A stretch of 64,000 bases of DNA from Sphingomonas sp. 67-36. Lineage in GTDB: Bacteria > Pseudomonadota > Alphaproteobacteria > Sphingomonadales > Sphingomonadaceae. The DNA lies in the NCBI GenBank assembly GCA_001897375.1, contig MKSU01000013.1:124001-188000 (forward strand), given 5' to 3'. The notes below the pieces were generated by a model that was not told the DNA's origin, did not search any database, and was given only the letters and a program-made list of their open reading frames with translations. Position numbers and translations under genes: made by a program. This document shows, one piece after another, positions 55,188 through 64,000 of the stretch. Within the stretch, counting starts at the first letter, position 1. The number at the start of each line of letters is the position of its first letter.

Positions 55188-57454
55188 CGGCGGCGACTCT
55201 CGACAGCGGCGTCGAGCCGCGCGGTGCCGCGCAATTCCGGCTCGCCGGCGGACTTGCCGACGAAGAAGCGATACTCGCCCGCCGGCCGCACCCATTGTCC
55301 GGCCTTCTCGTCATAGGAGAGCAGCAACCACGGATCGGCGGCGATCGTCACCTCGCGCGTCTCGCCCGGTTTCAGCGCCACCCGCGCCCAGCCGGCCAGC
55401 CGGTGCGTGCGGCCCGGCGGCGCGATATAGAGTTGCGCGACCTCCACGCCCTCGCGCTTGCCGGTGTTGGTGATCCGCGCGGTGACGCTCAGCCCCGCGC
55501 CACCCGCCTGCTTCAACCCGGCGTAGGCGAAGCTGGTATAGGTCAGGCCATAGCCGAACGGGAACAGCGGCTTGGCATCGGTCTTCTCGAACCAGCGATA
55601 ACCGATGTCGCTGCCTTCCTTGTAATCGATCGTGAACGGATCGTATTTGACGCCGATGCCGAGCGGACGCTGCTTCGCCGGGTCGTAACCCACTTCCCGC
55701 GGGTGCGGGAGCTGATCGGTCGCGGCGGGGAAGGTGAGCGGCAGGCGGCCCGACGGCGACGACGCGCCGGTGAGGATCGCGGCGATCGCCTCGCCGCCGC
55801 GCTGGCCGGGGAACCACGCCTCCAGCACCGCGCCGACCTTGTCGAGCCACGGCATGACGACGGGGTTGCCGGTCTCCAGCACCACGCCGGTGCGCGGATT
55901 GGCGGCGGCGACGGCGGCGATCGTCGCGTCCTGCCCGTAAGGCAGCGACAGGTCCGCGCTGTCGATCCCCTCCATCTCCGGCTTCACCGCGAAGACGAGC
56001 GCGATGTCCGCGTCCTTCGCGACGGCGGCGGCGCGAGCTGCGTCCGATCCATCGTCGAACACGATCCGCGCGCCCGGCAGCGCCGCCTGCAACGCCTTGA
56101 GCGGCGAGGACAGGTCATAGGACGGCGCCATCAGCGCGAGCAGCGGGTGCGTCCCTTCCGGCACGTCGCGATAGACGCCGCCATAGGGGATCACCTGCGA
56201 CGAGCCGCCGCCGGCGGGCACGCCCTTGTCGGCGTGGCGGCCGATCACCGCGATTGTCCTGGCACTAGCGGCGAGCGGCAGCAGGCCGTCGTTCTTGAGC
56301 AGCACCATGCCCGCTTCCGCCATCGCCTGCGCGCGCGCGGCATGGGCGGCCTGGTCGATCGCGCCGCCCGGCTTCGCGACGTGATCGAGCGCGCCGACCG
56401 CGATCATCGAGCGCACGATGCGCAGCGCCATCTCGCGCACCTGCGCGCGGCTGATCTCGCCCTTGTCGATCGCCGCCGGGATGCCGGCGAAATAATCCTT
56501 GTCCTGCGGCGACTGCTGGTCGAGCCCGGCGTCGATCGACGGCTTCAGGCTCATCGTCGCGCCCCAGTCGGACATCACCCAGCCGCGATAGCCCCAGTCG
56601 CCACGCAGCACGTCCTTCAGCAGATAATCGCTCTCGCAGGCATAGCTGCCGCGCACGCGATTGTAGGCGCACATCACCGAGGCGGGCTTGCCGCGCTTGA
56701 TGCCGATCTCGAACGCCAGCAGATCGGATTCGCGCAGCGCCGCGTCTGACGCCTGCACGTCATAGACGAAGCGGCCGCTCTCCTGGCTGTTGGCGGCGAA
56801 ATGTTTGATCGTGGAAGCGACGTGATGCGCCTGGATGCCCGCGATCTGCTCGGCGGCCAGCGTGCCCGCGAGCAGCGGGTCCTCGCCGAGATATTCGAAA
56901 TTGCGCCCGTTGCGCGGCTCGCGCGCGAGGTTCACCCCGCCGGCGAGCTGGACGTTGATGCCCTTGGCGAACGCCTCCGCGCCGATGATGTCGCCCGCCG
57001 CGCGCGCCATCGCCGGATCGAACGTCGCGGCGAGCGACAGCGTGGAGGGAAGCGCCGTCGCATGATCGCCCGGCCGCAGATAGCCGATATCGGCGACGCC
57101 GAGGCTGGCGTCGGCCAGTTGCAGCGCGGGAAAGCCGAGCCGCTCGATCGCCGGCACGAAGCCGGCGGTGCCGATCGCGCCCTTCGGCTTGGGCTGACGC
57201 ATCGCCTCCGGGATGAACGGCGGCAGCGGCACGCCGAGATCGAGCAGGCTGCCGCCCGAGCGGGATTTAAGCAGCGAGAGCTGCTCGTCGAGCGTCATCG
57301 CATCGACGAGCGCGGCGGCGCGGGCATCGACGGAAGCGGCGCCGTCAGCCCGTGTCTTGTTCGCAGGTATCGGCCTGTCCTTTCCGGTTGCGGGAAGCGC
57401 CGCCGACGCGGCGAGGATCGCCAGCGCGGCGAGCGGGAAGCGCGCGGCGCTCAT
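55184..57454 (-). CDS. Glycoside hydrolase family 3 beta-glucosidase
   Basis: This 756-residue secreted enzyme has a hydrophobic N-terminal signal (about 1-24). The GH3 N-terminal barrel has nucleophile D296 in GWVMSDWGAT and the substrate residues KHF and FEYLGEDP. The alpha/beta-sandwich domain follows (VVLETGNPVVMPWLD), then a C-terminal fibronectin-III-like domain from about 640 (GLSVTARITNTGKREGVEVAQLY). It hydrolyses beta-glucosides or beta-xylosides. Its ATG overlaps the TetR stop (ATGA) and its stop overlaps the esterase start. Confidence 0.93.
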   Translation of the reverse strand: MSAARFPLAALAILAASAALPATGKDRPIPANKTRADGAASVDARAAALVDAMTLDEQLSLLKSRSGGSLLDLGVPLPPFIPEAMRQPKPKGAIGTAGFVPAIERLGFPALQLADASLGVADIGYLRPGDHATALPSTLSLAATFDPAMARAAGDIIGAEAFAKGINVQLAGGVNLAREPRNGRNFEYLGEDPLLAGTLAAEQIAGIQAHHVASTIKHFAANSQESGRFVYDVQASDAALRESDLLAFEIGIKRGKPASVMCAYNRVRGSYACESDYLLKDVLRGDWGYRGWVMSDWGATMSLKPSIDAGLDQQSPQDKDYFAGIPAAIDKGEISRAQVREMALRIVRSMIAVGALDHVAKPGGAIDQAAHAARAQAMAEAGMVLLKNDGLLPLAASARTIAVIGRHADKGVPAGGGSSQVIPYGGVYRDVPEGTHPLLALMAPSYDLSSPLKALQAALPGARIVFDDGSDAARAAAVAKDADIALVFAVKPEMEGIDSADLSLPYGQDATIAAVAAANPRTGVVLETGNPVVMPWLDKVGAVLEAWFPGQRGGEAIAAILTGASSPSGRLPLTFPAATDQLPHPREVGYDPAKQRPLGIGVKYDPFTIDYKEGSDIGYRWFEKTDAKPLFPFGYGLTYTSFAYAGLKQAGGAGLSVTARITNTGKREGVEVAQLYIAPPGRTHRLAGWARVALKPGETREVTIAADPWLLLSYDEKAGQWVRPAGEYRFFVGKSAGEPELRGTARLDAAVESRRR

Positions 57455-58083
57455 TGCGCGGCCCCGGTGCCATCAAGGCGCAGCACGCCGGTCTCGAACC
57501 CCGCATCGACCAATCGGCTGAGCAGGCGGACCGACGCGGCCACCTCCTCCGGTCGCGGCGTGAGCACGCTGGCGATCGACAGCCCGCGCACCGCCCAGAC
57601 GATCAGCCGCATCATCGCCATCGACGTATCCGCCACACCGGTCGTCTCGCGGACGTGGCGGAGCGCATCCTCCTCGATCCGCGCCTGGATCGGCGCCAGC
57701 TTCTCGGCAAGGACGTGATCGCTGCGCGATCCCTGCAGGATTTCGAGCACCGCGACGCCGGACGGGCGGCTCAGCACCTCCCACACCACTTCGGGATAGG
57801 CCCGGACGATCCGGCGCGTGTCCTTCATCCCGCGGAAATGCTCCGCGTAGCGCTCCAGCTCCTCCTCATAGACCGCCTCGACCACGAAGGTCATCAGATC
57901 GGCCTTGGTGCGGAACTGGTGCAGCATCGCGCCGCGGCTGACCCCGGCCTCCGCCGCGACCAGCATCGTGGTGGTCGCGCCGTAACCGTGCTCGCGCAAC
58001 ATGCGTATCGCGGCATCGAGCAGGGCGGCGCGCGTTCCCGCGCTTCGCTCCGCTTGTGTCCGCCGGCGTCGAACTTCCGTCAT
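57451..58083 (-). CDS. TetR-family regulator of the glycan locus
   Basis: This 210-residue protein has a helix-turn-helix at about 12-60 (GTRAALLDAAIRMLREHGYG ... VAAEAGVSRGAMLHQFRTKAD) and a ligand domain with VYEEELERYAEHF. It is first in the operon with GH3, esterase and GH20, and divergent from a TonB receptor. It probably represses both transcripts through the palindrome at 58198-58210. TetR control is less usual than LacI or GntR for glycan loci, so an aromatic or acyl inducer is possible. GGAGGGG precedes the ATG. Confidence 0.88.
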   Translation of the reverse strand: MTEVRRRRTQAERSAGTRAALLDAAIRMLREHGYGATTTMLVAAEAGVSRGAMLHQFRTKADLMTFVVEAVYEEELERYAEHFRGMKDTRRIVRAYPEVVWEVLSRPSGVAVLEILQGSRSDHVLAEKLAPIQARIEEDALRHVRETTGVADTSMAMMRLIVWAVRGLSIASVLTPRPEEVAASVRLLSRLVDAGFETGVLRLDGTGAAQ

Positions 58084-58189
58084 TCCCCTCCTCCAGTCGG
58101 CGACGAATCCGCCGTCCATCGGCACGCATAGCGCGTCATTTCCATCCGGCTAGCGCGATTGGGCGGGCGCGGTCAACAAACAAACGGGC

Positions 58190-58217
58190 TTGACTGACTG
58201 TAAATTACAGCCATACC
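58190..58217 (+). promoter_or_regulatory. TonB-receptor promoter with overlapping palindrome
   Basis: TTGACT (58190-58195) and a weak CATACC (58212-58217) are 16 bases apart. The spacer holds the perfect palindrome CTGTAA-A-TTACAG (58198-58210), a position where a bound TetR dimer would block transcription. It lies between the TetR operon and the receptor. Confidence 0.5.
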
Positions 58218-58280
58218 GGCCCGAAGCGATCAGGTGCCGGGCGGTCCGGCCGCGAATCGCCGGGGGAGGAGCGAGGAAAA

Positions 58281-60572
<2,292 letters not shown>

Positions 60573-60583
60573 GCCATCCCCTG

Positions 60584-60617
60584 CCGGGCCGGACGCCATG
60601 TCCGGCCCGGTCTTTTT
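60584..60617 (+). terminator. Rho-independent terminator after the TonB receptor
   Basis: The 11-bp stem CCGGGCCGGAC (60584-60594) / GTCCGGCCCGG (60600-60610) has a 5-base loop and is followed by TCTTTTT. It is the clearest intrinsic terminator in the window. It probably lowers expression of the two downstream genes. Confidence 0.85.
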
Positions 60618-60642
60618 CGGGGACAAGAGTAGGGAAGGACGC

Positions 60643-61551
60643 ATGAAGCTCGATCGCCGCCACCTTCTCCGCCTCGCCGGAGCCACCGCCGTCGCGGCGG
60701 CGGCCGGGCCGGCCAGCGCCGTCACGCCCGCGTTCGCGCCGGCGATCGGCGTGCAGCTCTACATGCTGCGCGACCTGCTGGCGAAGGATGTCGAGGGCAC
60801 GCTGGCGGCGATCGCGCGGATCGGCATCCGGTTCGTCGAATTCGCCGGCTATCACGATCGCACGCCGGCCCAGTGGCGCGCTTTGCTCACGGCCAACGGC
60901 CTCATCGCGATCGGCGCGCACGGCCTCTATCCCGACATGCGCGACGAGCAGGCCGCCGCCGCGATCGACGCCGCCGCCGCGATCGGGCTGGAATGGGTGG
61001 TCGCCGCCGTGCCGCGCCTCCCCGGCCTGACGCTGCCGATCACCGAGGAGAAATTCCGCGCCGCCACGCAGCGCATCACCGCCGACGACATCAAGGCGGC
61101 CGCCGCGCGCTTCAACCGCTTCGGCGAGATGGCGAAGGCGGCGGGGATGCGCTTCGCCTATCACAACCACGGCTTCGATTTCCGGCGCTACGACGGCCGC
61201 TACGGGCTGGACCTGATCCTGGCCGAGACCGATCCGGCGCTTGTCGGACTCGAGCTGGATATCGGCAACACGATCGCCGCCGGCGCCGATCCGCTGCCGT
61301 ATCTCGCGCCGGGCGGACGGGTGCGGCTGGCGCACGTCAAGGACTGGCGCGGGCCGTACACGCCTTCGCTCTACGAGATACCGGCGTCGGCGCCCGTCGG
61401 GGAGGGCACGATCGCATGGCCGCCGATCCTCGCCGCGCTGAAACGCGCCCGCGTGCCTTATGTCTTCATCGAACAGGAAGGTATCAATCAGGCCGACGCG
61501 CTCGACCTGCTCGCGCGCAACTGGCGTTATCTGCAAGGGGAAGGAAAATGA
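60643..61551 (+). CDS. Sugar-phosphate isomerase/epimerase-like protein, Tat signal
   Basis: This 302-residue protein of the xylose-isomerase-like TIM-barrel family starts with a twin-arginine type signal (MKLDRRHLLRLAG). Metal-site candidates include FAYHNHGFDF, LELDIGNT, LAHVKDW and FIEQEG at the C-terminus. Exported members of this group are found beside glycan-degradation genes, but the substrate is unknown. AGGGAAGGACGC precedes the ATG. It overlaps the SGNH esterase gene (ATGA). Confidence 0.85.
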   Translation: MKLDRRHLLRLAGATAVAAAAGPASAVTPAFAPAIGVQLYMLRDLLAKDVEGTLAAIARIGIRFVEFAGYHDRTPAQWRALLTANGLIAIGAHGLYPDMRDEQAAAAIDAAAAIGLEWVVAAVPRLPGLTLPITEEKFRAATQRITADDIKAAAARFNRFGEMAKAAGMRFAYHNHGFDFRRYDGRYGLDLILAETDPALVGLELDIGNTIAAGADPLPYLAPGGRVRLAHVKDWRGPYTPSLYEIPASAPVGEGTIAWPPILAALKRARVPYVFIEQEGINQADALDLLARNWRYLQGEGK

Positions 61552-62393
61552 CCGTCGCCCTGATCGCCGCGCTGGCGCTTGCCGGGCAGGCCGCACCGGC
61601 CTCCCCGCCGCTGGCGGTGGGCATTCTCGCCGATCCCTGCGCCGCGCTACCGGCGATGCCGCCCATCGTCGCCGATTATATGGCGCGCTATGCGAAGGCG
61701 AAGGCCGCCGGTCAGCCCGCGCCGCCCGTCACCGCCGACGGCATGGCGATCTACCAGCGCTGGCAGGATGCGCTGCTCGTCAGCGACTTCCCCGGCCTGT
61801 GCCGCTATCGCGCCGAGAATGCCGCGCTGCCGCCCGCCAGTGCCGGCCGCATCGTCTTCTTCGGGGATTCGATCACCGAATTGTGGCAGCGCGAGGATCC
61901 CGGCTTCTTCACCGCCGATCGCATCGACCGCGGCATCAGCGGGCAGACGACGGCGCAGATGCTGGGCCGCTTCCGCGCCGACGTGATCGACCTCAAGCCG
62001 CGCACCGTCCACATCATGGCCGGCACCAACGACATCGCCGGCAACACCGGCCCGACCACGCTGGCGGCGATCGAGGGCAACATCCGCTCGATGGCTGAAC
62101 TGGCGCGCGCGCACGGGATCAGGGTCGTGCTGGCCTCCGTGCCGCCCGCCGCGCGGTTCGGCTGGCGGCCCGGCATCGCGCCGGTGGAGAGCATCCGCGC
62201 ACTCAATGCCTGGCTCGCCGATTACGCGCGCCGCGAGAAGCTGACCTATATCGATTATCATTCGGCGCTGGAGGACAGGGACCACGCCTTCCGTGCCGAA
62301 TGGTCGGGCGACGGCGTCCATCCAAATGCCGCCGGCTATGTCGTGATGCGCCGCATCGTCGAGCGGGCGCTGGGGCCGGACGGCCGGCGATGA
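61548..62393 (+). CDS. SGNH/GDSL-family esterase, secreted
   Basis: This 281-residue protein has a short hydrophobic signal (MTVALIAALALAGQA). The SGNH blocks are present: FFGDSIT with nucleophile S108, the block II Gly in RGISGQTT, GTND (159-162), and DGVHPN with D255/H258. This fits an acetyl-esterase or rhamnogalacturonan-acetylesterase-like activity on acylated sugars. It overlaps the isomerase stop. It converges on the thioesterase gene with 4 bases between. Confidence 0.88.
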   Translation: MTVALIAALALAGQAAPASPPLAVGILADPCAALPAMPPIVADYMARYAKAKAAGQPAPPVTADGMAIYQRWQDALLVSDFPGLCRYRAENAALPPASAGRIVFFGDSITELWQREDPGFFTADRIDRGISGQTTAQMLGRFRADVIDLKPRTVHIMAGTNDIAGNTGPTTLAAIEGNIRSMAELARAHGIRVVLASVPPAARFGWRPGIAPVESIRALNAWLADYARREKLTYIDYHSALEDRDHAFRAEWSGDGVHPNAAGYVVMRRIVERALGPDGRR

Positions 62394-62397
62394 GCGA

Positions 62398-62823
62398 TCA
62401 GGGCAGCGCGTAGCCCACCGTCGCCTGCGCGACCAGCCGATCCTCCGCGCCCTGCCAGATCCGCACGTCGACCGTCGCCAGCCGCCGGCCGAGCTTCATG
62501 AGGTGCGCGTCGGCGACGATCGGCTCGAACCGGCAGGCGCGCAGGAAGGAGATCGACAGCGCGTTGGTCACCGCCATCGCCTCCGGGCCGTGATGCGCGG
62601 CGATCACGCCGTAAGCGGCGACGTCGGCCAGCGCCATCAGCGTCGGGCCGGAGACGATGCCGCCCGGCCGCGCCATCGCCGGCAGCGGATCGAGCCGCAT
62701 CCGCAGGCGGCCCCGCGCGAGGCTCTCCACCTCGCCCAGCGTCGCCCGCGCGGCGGTGGGGAAGGCGGCGTCGAGGAACGCCGACAGCTCCGCCACCGTC
62801 AGGCGCAACACAGGCTCGCCCAT
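62398..62823 (-). CDS. PaaI-like acyl-CoA thioesterase
   Basis: This 141-residue hot-dog-fold protein carries RPGGIVSGPTLMALADVAAYG (the fold's helix with the catalytic Asp), TNALSISFLRACRFE and the YALP C-terminus. It would hydrolyse acyl- or aryl-CoA thioesters in the cytoplasm; the substrate is unknown. Its ATG overlaps the purC stop (ATGA), though no functional link with purine synthesis is evident. Confidence 0.85.
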   Translation of the reverse strand: MGEPVLRLTVAELSAFLDAAFPTAARATLGEVESLARGRLRMRLDPLPAMARPGGIVSGPTLMALADVAAYGVIAAHHGPEAMAVTNALSISFLRACRFEPIVADAHLMKLGRRLATVDVRIWQGAEDRLVAQATVGYALP

Positions 62824-63803
62824 CAGGCGGCGCCGAACAGCGGGGCCAGCCGTTCGCGGATGCGCTCCAGCACCGTCGCGCCCGCAAGGTCCGGCTCGAA
62901 TGCGCGGCCGGTGATCGTCTCGAAGGCTTCGGCGTAGGTGTTCGTCGTGCCGACGATCAGGTCCGCCGGAATTGCGGGGATCGCGTCCTTATAGGGATCG
63001 CAGCGCGCGGCGACCCACGAGCGGACGAAATCCTTGTCGAAGCTGTCCGGGCGCTCGCCCGCCTCGAAACGCGCCTGATAGGTCGCCTTCCGCCAGTAGC
63101 GGCTGCTGTCGGGGGTATGAATCTCGTCGGCGAGGACGATCCGCCCCGCGCCGTCGACGCCGAACTCATATTTGGTGTCCGCCAGGATCAGCCCGCGCTC
63201 GTCGGCCAGCTTCTGCCCGCGCGCGAACAGCGCCAGCGCGGCGGCGCTCACCTCCTCCCATTGCGCGCGCGTGAGCAGCCCGCGCTCGAGGATCTCGGCC
63301 GGGGTGAGCGGCTCGTCATGGCCGCCGTCGAATTCCTTACTGGTCGGGGTGATGACCGGCGCGGCCAGCCGCTCGTTGTCGCGCATCCCGTCCGGCAGCG
63401 TCATGCCGTACATCGAGCGCTGACCGGCCTTGTAACGCTTGAGGATCGAGGTGTCGGTCGTCCCCGCGAGATAGTCGCGCACGACGATCTCGACCGGCAG
63501 GATATCGAGCCGGCGGCAGATCAGGACATTGGGGTCCGGATATTCGATTACATGATTGGCGCAGATGTCGGCGGTCTCCTCGAACCAGAAGCGCGCCGTC
63601 TGGGTGAGGATCTGGCCCTTGAAGGGAATCGTGCACAGAATGCGGTCGAACGCGCTCAGGCGATCGCTCGCGATGATGACGCGGCGGCCGTCGGCGAGGT
63701 CGTAATTGTCGCGCACCTTGCCGCGATAGTGGCGCGGAAGCTCCGGGATCGTCGCGTCATCCAGCGTCCGCGAGACGAAGGCGGAATAATCGCGAACCGG
63801 CAT
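62823..63803 (-). CDS. purC: SAICAR synthase (PurC)
   Basis: This 326-residue enzyme of purine synthesis makes SAICAR from CAIR, aspartate and ATP. The SAICAR-synthetase motifs are present: [28 protein letters not shown] at the N-terminus, the [15 protein letters not shown] segment and [22 protein letters not shown]. This is the longer class of about 300 or more residues. The ATG at 63803 (GAGG eight bases upstream) is preferred over an upstream GTG at 63809. The gene lies 87 bases downstream of a beta-helix protein gene. Confidence 0.97.
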   Translation of the reverse strand: MPVRDYSAFVSRTLDDATIPELPRHYRGKVRDNYDLADGRRVIIASDRLSAFDRILCTIPFKGQILTQTARFWFEETADICANHVIEYPDPNVLICRRLDILPVEIVVRDYLAGTTDTSILKRYKAGQRSMYGMTLPDGMRDNERLAAPVITPTSKEFDGGHDEPLTPAEILERGLLTRAQWEEVSAAALALFARGQKLADERGLILADTKYEFGVDGAGRIVLADEIHTPDSSRYWRKATYQARFEAGERPDSFDKDFVRSWVAARCDPYKDAIPAIPADLIVGTTNTYAEAFETITGRAFEPDLAGATVLERIRERLAPLFGAA

Positions 63804-63890
63804 GCGCACATCCTCGAAAGCGGGAAAAGGCGCGTCTTAGTCGCACTTCCCGCTCGTGTCAGGGACGAATTTCGCTCCCGGTCGCGGCGC

Positions 63891-64000
63891 CTATCCCGGG
63901 CAGCGCGAAGCGGTCGCCACGCCTTTCCAGGCGGCCAGTTGCGCGTTGGCGCTCGCGATTTCCGCGCTGGTCGCCACGCGGGCGAGTACCTTGTTATTCT
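63891..64000 (-). CDS. Beta-helix lipoprotein paralogue, C-terminal fragment (runs off the window)
   Basis: Only the last 36 codons are present. The tail NNKVLARVATSAEIASAN aligns with NNTTIARAATSAEIADAM at the end of the beta-helix lipoprotein at 44922-46175, and both end in a Trp-containing segment and a Cys before the last residues. The rest lies beyond the window. Nothing can be said about its N-terminus. Confidence 0.7.
   Translation of the reverse strand, partial: NNKVLARVATSAEIASANAQLAAWKGVATASRCPG

Overview
The window is high-GC alphaproteobacterial DNA that I would place in the Sphingomonadaceae (Sphingomonas-like). The reasons are a DivK cell-cycle regulator next to a DUF3572 gene, a large 1541-residue NAD-glutamate dehydrogenase, four TonB-dependent receptors, many secreted peptidases and glycosidases, frequent GTG starts and many 4-bp ATGA/GTGA gene overlaps. 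The placement rests on gene content and protein character, not on a marker-gene tree. No insertion sequence, prophage, CRISPR array, rRNA or origin was seen. There is one tRNA, tRNA-Thr(CGT).

Layout. 1-2.7 kb is a housekeeping stretch: a HAD-like fragment, a DUF3572 protein, divK, rpmG, a small hypothetical protein, a GDT1-like membrane protein and dps. 2.7-5.7 kb is a three-gene cassette (DUF2946 protein, TonB receptor, YcnI-like protein) that looks like copper handling. 5.8-12.2 kb holds NAD-glutamate dehydrogenase, a PAS protein and the tRNA. 12.2-22.4 kb holds two TonB receptors, an amidohydrolase and an M14 carboxypeptidase, suggesting peptide scavenging. 22.5-24.2 kb is a probable nitric-oxide response module: a membrane-DUF1971 fusion, a group III truncated haemoglobin and an NsrR-like Rrf2 regulator, around a strikingly symmetric intergenic region. 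24.2-31.4 kb holds an M28 peptidase, a four-gene sulfatase operon with its own TetR regulator, a metallo-beta-lactamase-fold protein and a MarR regulator. 31.4-36.6 kb holds a ClC chloride channel or antiporter with a coupled small gene, and a second M14 peptidase.

37-41.2 kb is a cyclic-di-GMP locus: a 7TMR-DISM diguanylate cyclase divergent from a complete yfiR-yfiN-yfiB operon. 41.2-46.2 kb holds an S9 peptidase, an MFS transporter and a beta-helix lipoprotein. 46.2-50.1 kb is an aromatic-acid catabolic cluster resembling phthalate degradation: a Rieske oxygenase divergent from a Gfo/Idh/MocA dehydrogenase, a 4,5-dihydroxyphthalate-decarboxylase-like protein and an ABM-domain protein. 50.2-62.4 kb is a glycan-use locus. 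It has GH1, GH20, carboxylesterase and GH3 enzymes, a TetR regulator, a divergent TonB receptor, a sugar-isomerase-like protein and an SGNH esterase. The window ends with a PaaI-like thioesterase, purC and the C-terminus of a second beta-helix protein related to the one at 44.9 kb.

No wholly new system stands out. The parts most worth a second look are the membrane-DUF1971 fusion with its symmetric divergent regulatory region, the TetR-controlled glycan locus, the phthalate-like cluster, and the paired diguanylate cyclases. All family assignments were made by reading the sequences; no database search was run.
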